Positions 34,391-41,693 of a stretch of DNA of 64,000 bases are shown piece by piece. The first letter of the stretch is position 1. Each line of letters opens with the position of its first letter. Under the pieces are notes generated by a model, which saw only the letters and a program-made list of their open reading frames with translations, made no database searches and was not told the origin of the DNA. The DNA comes from Paludibacteraceae bacterium (lineage in GTDB: Bacteria; Bacteroidota; Bacteroidia; Bacteroidales; Paludibacteraceae). Both the position numbers and the translations under genes were made by a program. The DNA lies in contig CAJOEJ010000010.1 in assembly GCA_905233375.1 (NCBI GenBank), positions 56,830 to 120,829 on the forward strand. Reading direction: 5' to 3'.

Positions 34391-34759
34391 ATGGAACTTG
34401 AAAAATCGAGTATTGGAGTGGTTGGAAGAGACTTGATGGGGTATCCCTATAATATCAAGTACCCGCCTATGGTTGCTAAGTATGGAGACAAGTATCTTGG
34501 CTACCCGAACTGGAATCAAGAAGTGTTCTTCTATGAGCATGCTGTTCAAGGGTTTGATGTTACTTTTGTTTATCACGGTGTAAAGTATTTCTTAATGGCC
34601 GATCCGGAGTATCATTGTACCTGTGAAGATATGCATTTTATGCCTTCGGACAAAAGCCAATATTTCCCTAATGGCAATGCGCTCATTGAACAATTAGAAA
34701 TCGAAGGACATAAACTCATTGAAATCATTGATGAATTAGAAGACGTAGAAATGTGGTAA
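34391..34759 (+). CDS. Small acidic protein of unknown function after the restriction helicase
   Basis: A 122-residue protein (pI clearly acidic, ending IIDELEDVEMW) with many Tyr and Pro residues in the first third (YPYNIKYPPMVAKYGDKY). No motif is recognised, and there is no signal or membrane segment. It follows the helicase gene by 77 nt on the same strand and shares its AT-leaning codon use, so it was probably acquired with the system. It could be an accessory or immunity-type protein, but nothing in the sequence shows this. Confidence 0.6.
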   Translation: MELEKSSIGVVGRDLMGYPYNIKYPPMVAKYGDKYLGYPNWNQEVFFYEHAVQGFDVTFVYHGVKYFLMADPEYHCTCEDMHFMPSDKSQYFPNGNALIEQLEIEGHKLIEIIDELEDVEMW

Positions 34760-34817
34760 AAGGCAACCCCAGGAAAGTACGCTAAAAGGTACAGCTATTT
34801 CTGACATATGCAAGAGG

Positions 34818-34860
34818 TAGGGCGCGGAAAGTGTGTGTTTTTTGCATTTTCCGCGCCCTA
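34818..34860. repeat. 13-bp perfect inverted repeat
   Basis: TAGGGCGCGGAAA (34818-34830) and TTTCCGCGCCCTA (34848-34860) flank a T/G-rich 17-nt loop. It is GC-rich in an AT-rich gap at the end of the restriction cluster. No T run follows on the + strand, so a plain terminator is doubtful. Confidence 0.7.
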
Positions 34861-34970
34861 ACTACCAATTTATAAATTGCTGTCCATTTAAAATTTATAC
34901 TTTGTTCTATAACTTGTTATATATTAGCCAGATACACTTGAATTTTATGTGCGACGATTTGAAACGGACA

Positions 34971-35126
34971 TGTTTTTTGTGTTTATGTCTTTGAGTGATT
35001 TATACTCGTAGAGTTGGACAAATTGATAGTAAAAAGTGTCTATAAGCGTGCTTATAAGCAATTTTTAGTAGCAATTTGTGCAAGAAGCATTGCTTCTAAG
35101 CATTCAAAGGGTTTTGTTTGTTTTTG
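34971..35126. ncRNA. Structured repeated element, copy A (copy B at 60607)
   Basis: The copy begins TGTTTTTTGTGTTTATGTC. Helices: P1 CTTTGAGTG (34989-34997) with CATTCAAAG (35101-35109); P2 ACTC/GAGT; P3 TATAAGC/GCTTATA (35041-35056); P4 AGAAGC/GCTTCT (35083-35097). It ends in a T/G-rich tract. Copy B keeps every helix with different bases in P1, P3 and P4. Both copies lie before a consensus promoter of a + strand gene. This and the flanking repeats fill most of the 537-bp gap between 34760 and 35296; I see no gene in the rest. Confidence 0.7.
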
Positions 35127-35220
35127 TTTAATTTTTAGTGGACACTAATGCAATTTATACAAAACCAATTTGTGTAAGTGCACCTCAAACGAACTCAAAA
35201 ACAAAAAAAACGCACAAAAA

Positions 35221-35252
35221 TTTGCATATATGCGTTTTTTTTCGTACCTTTG
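35221..35252 (+). promoter_or_regulatory. Promoter of udk
   Basis: TTTG (35221-35224), 20 bp, TACCTTTG (35245-35252), then GCAGCC; ATG is 44 nt further. Confidence 0.8.
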
Positions 35253-35296
35253 CAGCCCGAAAAGAAAATCGTAAATCGTCAAATCACAATAGATTT

Positions 35297-35911
35297 ATGT
35301 TCATCATCGGAATCGCGGGTGGTACCGGCTCGGGTAAAACAACGGTAGTTCGCAAACTCATAGAGCGCCTTCCCAAAGGCGAAGTAGTGGTTATTCCTCA
35401 GGATTCGTATTACAAGGACAGCAGCAATGTGCCTGTAGAGGAGCGTCAAAACATCAATTTTGACCATCCTGACGCATTCGACTGGCCGCTGTTGACCAAG
35501 CACATCGAGTTGCTCAAACAGGGCAAGCCCATCGAGCAGCCTATCTACTCCTATATCACCTGCACCCGTTCCGAGGAGACGGTTCATATCGAGCCACGGG
35601 AGGTGATCATCGTGGAAGGCATCATGGCGTTGCGCGAACCCAACATGCGCCAGCAGATGGATCTCAAGATCTTCGTGGACGCCGATGCCGATGACCGTCT
35701 CATCCGTGTCATGAAGCGCGATGTGATCGAGCGCGGGCGTACCGCCGAAGCCGTCATCGAGCGTTACCAGCGGGTGCTCAAACCCATGCATCAGCAGTTC
35801 ATCGAGCCGTGCAAGCGTTTTGCGGATGTCATCGTCCCCCAAGGCGGACACAACAACGCCGCCATCAACATGCTTGCCAAGTTTGTCAAACAACAGTTGA
35901 ATGACAAATAA
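35297..35911 (+). CDS. udk: Uridine kinase
   Basis: The start is placed at ATG 35297, giving MFIIGIAGGTGSGKTT; the frame extends upstream across the promoter and cannot be translated from that transcript. The 204-residue protein has the P-loop GGTGSGKTT (8-16), the uridine-binding DSYYKD and FDHPDAFDW, and RDVIERGRTAE of the lid. Udk phosphorylates uridine and cytidine in pyrimidine salvage in the cytoplasm. Length and motifs are normal. It is the first core gene to the right of the accessory island and is followed by the split chromate transporter after a heptamer array. Confidence 0.94.
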   Translation: MFIIGIAGGTGSGKTTVVRKLIERLPKGEVVVIPQDSYYKDSSNVPVEERQNINFDHPDAFDWPLLTKHIELLKQGKPIEQPIYSYITCTRSEETVHIEPREVIIVEGIMALREPNMRQQMDLKIFVDADADDRLIRVMKRDVIERGRTAEAVIERYQRVLKPMHQQFIEPCKRFADVIVPQGGHNNAAINMLAKFVKQQLNDK

Positions 35912-36000
35912 CAATTAACAAAGGGTTTACGGAGTATAGTACAAACGGATAGAGTCCGTACGGACAAATTGATTTGTACAAAACTTTTAGAACGTTTTGT

Positions 36001-36028
36001 GAATTGTGAATTCTAAATTGTACATTGT
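36001..36028. repeat. Heptamer array at the start of the first chromate transporter half
   Basis: GAATTGT, GAATTCT, AAATTGT, ACATTGT. The TTG start codon (36025-36027) lies in the last unit. Confidence 0.65.
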
Positions 36029-36594
36029 TTTTTCAATTATTCCGGACATATTTGAAGATCGGGACTTTCACCTTGGGTGGAGGTTACGCCATGCTACCGC
36101 TCATTCAGCGTGAGGTGGTGGAGCGGCAGAAATGGATAGACGAGGAGGAGTTCCTGAATATGATTGCGTTAGCGCAAGCAGCTCCGGGACTGATCGCCGT
36201 CAACTCCGCCATCTTCATCGGTTGGCGGATAGGCGGATGGAAAGGTATGGCGGGCGCCGTATTGGGCGCCGTACTGCCTTCGTTCCTCATCATCCTGCTC
36301 ATCGCCATCGTTTTTCAGGACTGGAAAGAACTGCCTGCGGTGGAAGCGGCGTTCAAAGGAATCCGTCCCGCCGTGGTCGCCTTGATAGCTGCGCCGCTGG
36401 TCAAGATGGCAAAAACGGCAACCAAGGACAAAGGACAATGTACAATGTACAAGGGACGAAATGCGCTTCCTTTGATTATTTCTCTTGCGGCGGCTCTGCT
36501 CATCTGGCTCGGGCATGTCAATCCCGTGTGGGTCATCCTCGCAACAATCGTTATTACGCTCGTAGTGGTAGCCATCGCCCATTATAAAAAATAA
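36025..36594 (+). CDS. chrA1: Chromate transporter family protein, first half
   Basis: A 189-residue membrane protein of the short-chain ChrA type, with the motif FTLGGGYAMLPLIQREVVE at 15-33 and APGLIAVNSAIFIGW. Two such halves act together as one CHR transporter; many export chromate, but the physiological ion here is unknown. The start is TTG at 36025 (LFFQLFRTYLKIG). Residues ~134-145 (TKDKGQCTMYKGR), in the loop between transmembrane segments, are encoded by a five-heptamer array. The second half follows after another such array, so the pair is flanked and interrupted by three arrays. Confidence 0.88.
   Translation: MFFQLFRTYLKIGTFTLGGGYAMLPLIQREVVERQKWIDEEEFLNMIALAQAAPGLIAVNSAIFIGWRIGGWKGMAGAVLGAVLPSFLIILLIAIVFQDWKELPAVEAAFKGIRPAVVALIAAPLVKMAKTATKDKGQCTMYKGRNALPLIISLAAALLIWLGHVNPVWVILATIVITLVVVAIAHYKK
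36424..36458. repeat. Five-heptamer array inside the first chromate transporter half
   Basis: AAGGACA, AAGGACA, ATGTACA, ATGTACA, AGGGACG (35 bp), translated as KDKGQCTMYKG in a loop. Confidence 0.9.
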
Positions 36595-36624
36595 CCAATT
36601 ACCATTCACCAATCACCAATAACA
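36590..36624. repeat. Five-heptamer array between the chromate transporter halves
   Basis: AATAACC, AATTACC, ATTCACC, AATCACC, AATAACA (35 bp), covering the stop of the first gene and ending exactly at the ATG of the second. Confidence 0.9.
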
Positions 36625-37200
36625 ATGCTCTATCTGCAGCTCTTCATATCGTTCTTTAAGATAGGTCTCTTCGGTTTCGGCGGAGGTCTGGCAATCCTGT
36701 CGCTCATCCAGATGGAAGTGGAGCAGCACGGATGGATGACAATGCAGGAGTTTGTGGATATTGTGGCTATCAGCCAGGTGACGCCGGGTCCGATAGGCAT
36801 CAACTGCGCTACGTACGTCGGCTACACGGCGACGGGAAGCGTCTGGGGCAGCGTGCTGACGACCTCTGCCATCATCCTGCCGAGCCTGATCATCATGTTA
36901 GCCATCTGTCGTGTCTATTTCTGGCTCAGCACGCATTTTCAGGACAACCCCTATTTTGTCCAGACCTTGCGGATGTTACGTTTCACGGTCATCGGACTGG
37001 TAGCCGCAGCGGCGTTGCTGCTCATCAAACCGACCAATTTCATCGACACGACGAGCTGGATCATCTTTGCCCTCGTGGCGCTCTGCGCCATCCTGCCACG
37101 GCAGAAGAACCCGACAGCGGACAAGATCATCGCCTTTGTCTCGCATCCTATTATACTGATAATTAGCGCCGGAATAGCCGGTTATTTCCTATACCGATGA
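36625..37200 (+). CDS. chrA2: Chromate transporter family protein, second half
   Basis: A 191-residue membrane protein homologous to the previous one, with FGFGGGLAILSLIQMEVEQ at 15-33 and TPGPIGINCATYVGY. It has about six predicted helices. This is the partner half of the short-chain CHR pair; the two would sit in opposite orientation in the inner membrane. The start is exactly at the end of a heptamer array. The stop overlaps the next start (ATGA at 37197), so the pair is translationally coupled to the outer-membrane protein gene. Confidence 0.9.
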   Translation: MLYLQLFISFFKIGLFGFGGGLAILSLIQMEVEQHGWMTMQEFVDIVAISQVTPGPIGINCATYVGYTATGSVWGSVLTTSAIILPSLIIMLAICRVYFWLSTHFQDNPYFVQTLRMLRFTVIGLVAAAALLLIKPTNFIDTTSWIIFALVALCAILPRQKNPTADKIIAFVSHPIILIISAGIAGYFLYR

Positions 37201-37853
37201 AAAAAAAAATCTACCTGATCGGGTTGTTATGCTGCCTGTGTGCGGGCGTGACAGCCGAGACCAAATGGGATCACCTCACCCAGCGGAACGAGTTGCGTGT
37301 GGGCTGGGGCGACCAGTTGTTCGAGAGCCTGATGTGGCATAACCCGACCCACATCGTCACCACCATGCCCGCCTCCTACCAGCAGACCTACCACGAGAAC
37401 TACCGCCACAACCAGCACTTGTGGGTGGAGTACCAATGGCGGTTCAGCCACTGGTTCGGCATGGGCGGCATGTTGGACATCAGCGAAGTGGGCTGGGACG
37501 ATGTGACGCGCGACGGACAGGGCAACGAGCTGGCTCGCGGCAACAACCACTTCTTCTACAACGTGGTTCTTATGCCTACCTTCCGCTTCACCTATCTCCA
37601 CCACCCCAACGTGAACCTCTATTCCGGCTTCGGTCTGGGACTGGGAGTCAACGGCGGAACGGAGATCAACGGCTACGGCAAAAAGACCGACATCGGTGCA
37701 GCAGTCAACCTGACCGTGTTCGGCATCAGTGCCAATTTTCAACGGTGGTTCTTTGCAGTCGATTTCGGAGGCATGTATTCGCTCAAAAACGCCAACACCA
37801 TTTTTATGGCAAGTTCGCGAATGGTGAATGTCAGTTTCGGAGCAAGATTCTAG
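37197..37853 (+). CDS. Outer-membrane beta-barrel-like protein
   Basis: A 218-residue protein with signal peptide MKKKIYLIGLLCCLCAGVTAE. It has a pattern of amphipathic strands ending in Phe (MVNVSFGARF), as expected for a small eight-stranded barrel. Strand-like segments include LWVEYQWRFSHWFGMGGML, FFYNVVLMPTFRFTYL and LYSGFGLGLGVNGG. No specific family is recognised. It overlaps the chromate transporter gene by 4 nt, so it may be made together with it. It could be a porin-like or structural protein; function unknown. Confidence 0.7.
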   Translation: MKKKIYLIGLLCCLCAGVTAETKWDHLTQRNELRVGWGDQLFESLMWHNPTHIVTTMPASYQQTYHENYRHNQHLWVEYQWRFSHWFGMGGMLDISEVGWDDVTRDGQGNELARGNNHFFYNVVLMPTFRFTYLHHPNVNLYSGFGLGLGVNGGTEINGYGKKTDIGAAVNLTVFGISANFQRWFFAVDFGGMYSLKNANTIFMASSRMVNVSFGARF

Positions 37854-37856
37854 TAA

Positions 37857-37898
37857 TGTACAAAGGGACAAAGGACAATGTACAAAGGAGAAAGGAGT
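37857..37898. repeat. Heptamer array before the secretory lipase-like gene
   Basis: ATGTACA, AAGGGACA (8), AAGGACA, ATGTACA, AAGGAGA, AAGGAGT. Confidence 0.8.
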
Positions 37899-37910
37899 AA
37901 AATCGTAAAT

Positions 37911-39245
37911 ATGAAACGGTATTTTTTCTTATTGGTTCTTGCGTGCGTGGTAGCGGGATGTCAGTTCCGTCAGGACGAATGGGTTGATTTCACGGACGTG
38001 ACAGCTGCCAAGGACCTCACGTTCCAAGTCATCGGGCAGCGTGAGACGGACTTGGGGGAGGGTCTTCCGTACGACTGCTTTATGCCGGACGGTACGCGCG
38101 TGAGCGAATGGCTGGAAGAGGAAGCGCAATCCGCCGAAGACGGACCGCTCCATATGCCGGCAACGAGCAGCGTTACCGGAGCAGGTATCCTGCAGGAACT
38201 GCTCAAATACGGGAACCAGAAAACGGTCATCGAGATCGCCGGTATATACCCCAGTCTGGATAGCGACGGCAACCCTGTCATCCTGTCCGGCAAAGTGATG
38301 CTCCCCAAAGGGCAGCGCCCCAAACGCATGATCCTCGTGAGCCACTACACCGTTTGCTCCAACAAAGAAGCCCCCAGCAATTGTTTCTCTCTGGAAGGCG
38401 TGCTTGTCAAATTGGGCTACGGACTCATCATCCCGGACTATTTGGGCTACGGCATCACGGCGCAGGAGGTTCACCCGTATCTGGTCATGGATCTCACGGC
38501 GCGGCACGTTGTCGATATGTACCAGGCGGTTCGCCCGTGGCTGGAGGCGGTTGGCTATGTCCCGGATGACCCCAAGCTGGACCTGATGGGTTACAGCCAG
38601 GGCGGAGCAACAACGATGGCGGTCGAGCACCTGATCGAGACGGAGTACAGCGATTCCGGCAGACTCAATTATATCAAGCTTCACCGCGTCTATGCGGGAG
38701 GCGGACCGTACGATGTCAAAGCCACCTACGAGCGCTTCGTCACTACCGATATTGCCGGCTACCCCGTCGCCGTGCCGCTGGTGTTGCAGGGAATGATCGT
38801 AGGCAACAAACTGAATATCGCCATGAACGACCTGATGCAGGACTGGCTGTACAACAAAATGGACGAGTGGATCAACAGCAAACGCTTCACCAGCGCCCAG
38901 ATCAACCAGCTTATCAACACCAAGGTGACCCACGACATATTGACCGAAGAAGGCATGAACCAGACCAGCGACAAAGTGGCGGAACTGTACAAAGCCATGA
39001 CGCAGAACTCGATCACCTCCTACAACTGGACACCCGGATCGTCCGTGTATATCATGCACTCCATAGACGACGAGACGGTGCCTTTCACCAATGCCTCCAA
39101 TGCCAAATCCCGATGGAAAGACGCCAACATAACGTATAACTTCGGGCACTACGGAGGTCACGTCAAGACCTGCCTCCGGTTCATCTATTCGGTACAGACA
39201 TTAATCATTCAGGAAGAGGAAGAGAGGAAAAAATATGAGCAATAA
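37911..39245 (+). CDS. Alpha/beta-hydrolase lipoprotein (secretory-lipase-like)
   Basis: The start is placed at ATG 37911 (MKRYFFLLVLACVVAGCQF, lipobox Cys17); an upstream ATG at 37878 lies in the heptamer array. The 444-residue enzyme has a nucleophile elbow GYSQGG, a cap insert (about 255-350), a late Asp in DDETVPF and a His in GHYGGHV. The elbow, Asp and His form the Ser-Asp-His triad. The plan resembles secretory lipases and related esterases. Substrate is unknown; being a lipoprotein it faces the periplasm or surface. It overlaps the next lipoprotein gene by 11 nt, so the two are coupled. Confidence 0.8.
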   Translation: MKRYFFLLVLACVVAGCQFRQDEWVDFTDVTAAKDLTFQVIGQRETDLGEGLPYDCFMPDGTRVSEWLEEEAQSAEDGPLHMPATSSVTGAGILQELLKYGNQKTVIEIAGIYPSLDSDGNPVILSGKVMLPKGQRPKRMILVSHYTVCSNKEAPSNCFSLEGVLVKLGYGLIIPDYLGYGITAQEVHPYLVMDLTARHVVDMYQAVRPWLEAVGYVPDDPKLDLMGYSQGGATTMAVEHLIETEYSDSGRLNYIKLHRVYAGGGPYDVKATYERFVTTDIAGYPVAVPLVLQGMIVGNKLNIAMNDLMQDWLYNKMDEWINSKRFTSAQINQLINTKVTHDILTEEGMNQTSDKVAELYKAMTQNSITSYNWTPGSSVYIMHSIDDETVPFTNASNAKSRWKDANITYNFGHYGGHVKTCLRFIYSVQTLIIQEEEERKKYEQ

Positions 39246-40140
39246 CACAACATACAGACGGATCGTACGGCTTGCCTTGTCAGCCGTCACAATATGCCTG
39301 CTGGCATCCGGTTGCAACCCCGAAGCCACATGGGAGACGGAGGACGTGGAGGTGACTATGACCGTGAACACAGTGTCCGCAGGTTTCGTGGAGTGCTCTT
39401 TCACTCCCAACAAAGATGCGTACTACCTCATCTCCATCGTCGAACCATGGGAAAACTTCAACCCGGTCTATAACTCCAAGCAGTTCATGCAGTTAGCCCT
39501 GGATTCGGCGTACGCAGAGTACCTGTTGTGGCGCAACGACCTGCTGCGTAACAGCGAGTTCAATGTAGCGCCTTTCTCCAGCCACTCGCTCCAGTACGGC
39601 GCCGTGGATCATTTTTTCACCGGACTGCTGCCCGGAGAAGATTATTGGGTTTTTGCCTTCCCGGTCAACCCCGAGACGATGCAACCGATCGGCAAACTGG
39701 TACTGGAGAACGTCACCACGCCGGACACGAGTATATTTGACGTACACTTCGAATACCGCGTCAAGGGCGAATGGGACTACGTCTATCCGGTGGACTCCGC
39801 CGGTGCTATCTACACCCGTTTCCCCTATATCGCCACCACGCGCGACAGCGCGGACTTGGGCTTGGAGGAGGACGACGCGATCCTGTATTTCGTCGGCTGG
39901 TGTCTCGAGCGGTTCCTCATACCCGACTCCGCCAACGTGATGTACGGCGTGCAGGCGGTCAAGAACGACGGTATCAATTCATACACCTCGTTCAAAGAAG
40001 ACCATACTTATTACACCATTATCAGCGGGTACGACGGCAGTTTCAAGCAAACGACCGTGTATAAGTTCAAATGGAAGAAAGACTGCAACTATTTCTTCGT
40101 GGACACCGATTCCGCCAACATCGCCAATAACTACCGGTAA
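39235..40140 (+). CDS. Lipoprotein of unknown function
   Basis: A 301-residue lipoprotein (LLASGCNPE, Cys27). After an N-terminal beta domain (about 30-160) with fibronectin-like spacing (VEVTMTVNTVSAGFVECSFT, then FTGLLPGEDYWVFAFP) comes a second domain rich in aromatic residues. No known family was identified. It overlaps the hydrolase gene by 11 nt and the rlmH start by 1 nt, so it is in the same operon. A role as a partner of the hydrolase at the cell surface is a guess from context. Confidence 0.7.
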   Translation: MSNNTTYRRIVRLALSAVTICLLASGCNPEATWETEDVEVTMTVNTVSAGFVECSFTPNKDAYYLISIVEPWENFNPVYNSKQFMQLALDSAYAEYLLWRNDLLRNSEFNVAPFSSHSLQYGAVDHFFTGLLPGEDYWVFAFPVNPETMQPIGKLVLENVTTPDTSIFDVHFEYRVKGEWDYVYPVDSAGAIYTRFPYIATTRDSADLGLEEDDAILYFVGWCLERFLIPDSANVMYGVQAVKNDGINSYTSFKEDHTYYTIISGYDGSFKQTTVYKFKWKKDCNYFFVDTDSANIANNYR

Positions 40141-40610
40141 TGCGTATCCAGCTTCTCGTTGTCGGCAAGACTACAGACAGCCGTTTGGAATCACTCATAG
40201 ACGAGTACACGCGGCGGCTCAGGCACTACGTGCCGTTTGAGCTGGTCGTTGTGCCGGATATCAAGAACGCCAAATCGCTGAGCGAAGAGCAACTCAAGAC
40301 CCAGGAAGGCGCGGAGATCCTCCGCCGTCTGACACCCGGCATGGAGGTCTATCTGCTGGACGAACATGGACGGGAGTTCCGTTCGGTCGAATATGCGGAC
40401 TGGCTGCAGAAACGGATGGCAGGAGGCAAAGACCTGACGCTCGTCATCGGAGGCGCGTACGGATTCAGTCCCGCCGTCTATGAACGCGCCAACGGCAAGA
40501 TAAGCCTCAGCCTCATGACGTTCAGCCACCAGATGATACGCCTGCTCGCCGTCGAGCAGATATACCGCGCCATGACCATTCTCCGCAACGAACCCTACCA
40601 CCATGAATAA
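40140..40610 (+). CDS. rlmH: 23S rRNA (pseudouridine1915-N3)-methyltransferase
   Basis: The 156-residue SPOUT methyltransferase has the trefoil-knot motifs VYLLDEHGREF, LTLVIGGAYGFS and the C-terminal LSLMTFSHQMIRLLAVEQIYRAMTI with GxxYH-like NEPYHHE. RlmH methylates pseudouridine 1915 in helix 69 of 23S rRNA on assembled ribosomes. Length and sequence are standard. The ATG overlaps the previous stop (TAATG), and the stop codon lies within the stem of a strong terminator. Confidence 0.97.
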   Translation: MRIQLLVVGKTTDSRLESLIDEYTRRLRHYVPFELVVVPDIKNAKSLSEEQLKTQEGAEILRRLTPGMEVYLLDEHGREFRSVEYADWLQKRMAGGKDLTLVIGGAYGFSPAVYERANGKISLSLMTFSHQMIRLLAVEQIYRAMTILRNEPYHHE

Positions 40611-40638
40611 ATCCGACCTTGTTGGGGTCGGATTTATT
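40606..40638. terminator. Bidirectional terminator between rlmH and the LysM peptidase
   Basis: AATAAATCCGACC, loop TTGTTGG, GGTCGGATTTATT: a perfect 13-bp stem with A/T-rich feet that serves both convergent genes. Confidence 0.92.
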
Positions 40639-40664
40639 CAATTTACGATTTGACAAATTGTCAA

Positions 40665-41693
40665 TTACCTTACTCGTATCTTCTGTCCTATCTGGAGAAT
40701 CTTGGTCTCCTTGATACCGTTGAGACGGCATAGGGCTTTGACGCTCGTACCGTATTTCTTGGCGATACCGGACAGGGTGTCTCCCTGACGCACCTTGTGG
40801 TACTTCATCGCCGCCTGCTCGGCACGTTTCTGCTTCATCGCCTTGATGCCGATTACGTACTCGTCGGCATTGCGCAACTGACCGGTATTGAAATCAATAA
40901 GGGTAGCCGGATCCAATGCCTCGCCCAGATAGCGGAATTCGAGATGCAGGTGACTGCCTGTCGAACGCCCTGTGTTACCGCCCAGACCGAGCACATATCC
41001 CGCCGGAACCTGTTCGTACTCATCCACTAACGGACGGCTCAGGTGACCATAGACGGTCTCCATACCGTTGTCATGACGCATGACTACGAAATACCCGTAC
41101 CCGCGCGGATCCCAGCCCACGATACGTATCTGTCCGCCCCAGGCGGCACGGATCGAATCGCCGACCTGCACCTTGATATCCGTTCCCTTGTGCATCCGGT
41201 TCCGGCGCCAGCCGTATGGACTGGTCACGTACCCCGGAGCCGGCAAACGGAAGCCCGCCATCGGGATGCGCACATCGTCCTTCAGACTGTCAAACAGCGT
41301 GCCGTAGGGGTTCACACGCTCATCCGTCCATATATTGCGGTAGATGCTGTCCGCGGGGTGATGGTTGATAAGAGTGGTGTCCATCAGGAACTTCGGCGCG
41401 ATCTTATATACCACGTCGCCGTCCTTGGTACGGACGATGATCTTGTTGGGCAGCAGGTCCAGATCGCATCCCAAGATAAGGGTATCGTGCGAGAAGAGCC
41501 CCGCGAGACACTCCGGCAACTGGGAAGCGCGGACATCAAGGTCGTCCAGCTCCTCCAGCTCATCGCCCTCGGAGTCCTCCGCCAGCGTATCAATAGGAAC
41601 GGACGGCACTGCCAGCGCATTCTGCGCACTTAATGAAACCGGAATCAGCAGAAGCAGGGTCCAATACAAATACAGCCTAAATACCAAGCGCAT
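40665..41693 (-). CDS. M23 peptidoglycan endopeptidase with C-terminal LysM domain
   Basis: The start is placed at ATG 41693 ([24 protein letters not shown], a signal peptide); a longer frame to 41750 has no leader-like start. The 342-residue protein has an acidic linker ([14 protein letters not shown]) and an M23 catalytic domain with HKGTD and HLHLEF (the zinc His and Asp residues). One LysM repeat closes it ([20 protein letters not shown]). Such enzymes cut cross-links between peptidoglycan stems in the periplasm, or act as activators if zinc ligands are lost, which is not so here. The 5' end overlaps the 3' end of the next - strand gene by 49 bp. Confidence 0.9.
   Translation of the reverse strand: MRLVFRLYLYWTLLLLIPVSLSAQNALAVPSVPIDTLAEDSEGDELEELDDLDVRASQLPECLAGLFSHDTLILGCDLDLLPNKIIVRTKDGDVVYKIAPKFLMDTTLINHHPADSIYRNIWTDERVNPYGTLFDSLKDDVRIPMAGFRLPAPGYVTSPYGWRRNRMHKGTDIKVQVGDSIRAAWGGQIRIVGWDPRGYGYFVVMRHDNGMETVYGHLSRPLVDEYEQVPAGYVLGLGGNTGRSTGSHLHLEFRYLGEALDPATLIDFNTGQLRNADEYVIGIKAMKQKRAEQAAMKYHKVRQGDTLSGIAKKYGTSVKALCRLNGIKETKILQIGQKIRVR

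Noticed and set aside
24541..35250. An integrative element with attachment sites at the island edges
   Set aside because: No integrase, relaxase or matching direct repeats were found at the borders; only composition and gene content suggest transfer.
35138..35296. N-terminal extension of the uridine kinase
   Set aside because: It would cross the consensus promoter at 35221-35252, and the kinase family starts at MFIIGIAGGTGSGKTT.
36025..37200. Frameshifted single chromate transporter
   Set aside because: Both halves carry their own complete N-terminal motif (GGGYAMLPL and GGGLAILSL), as in genuine short-chain pairs.
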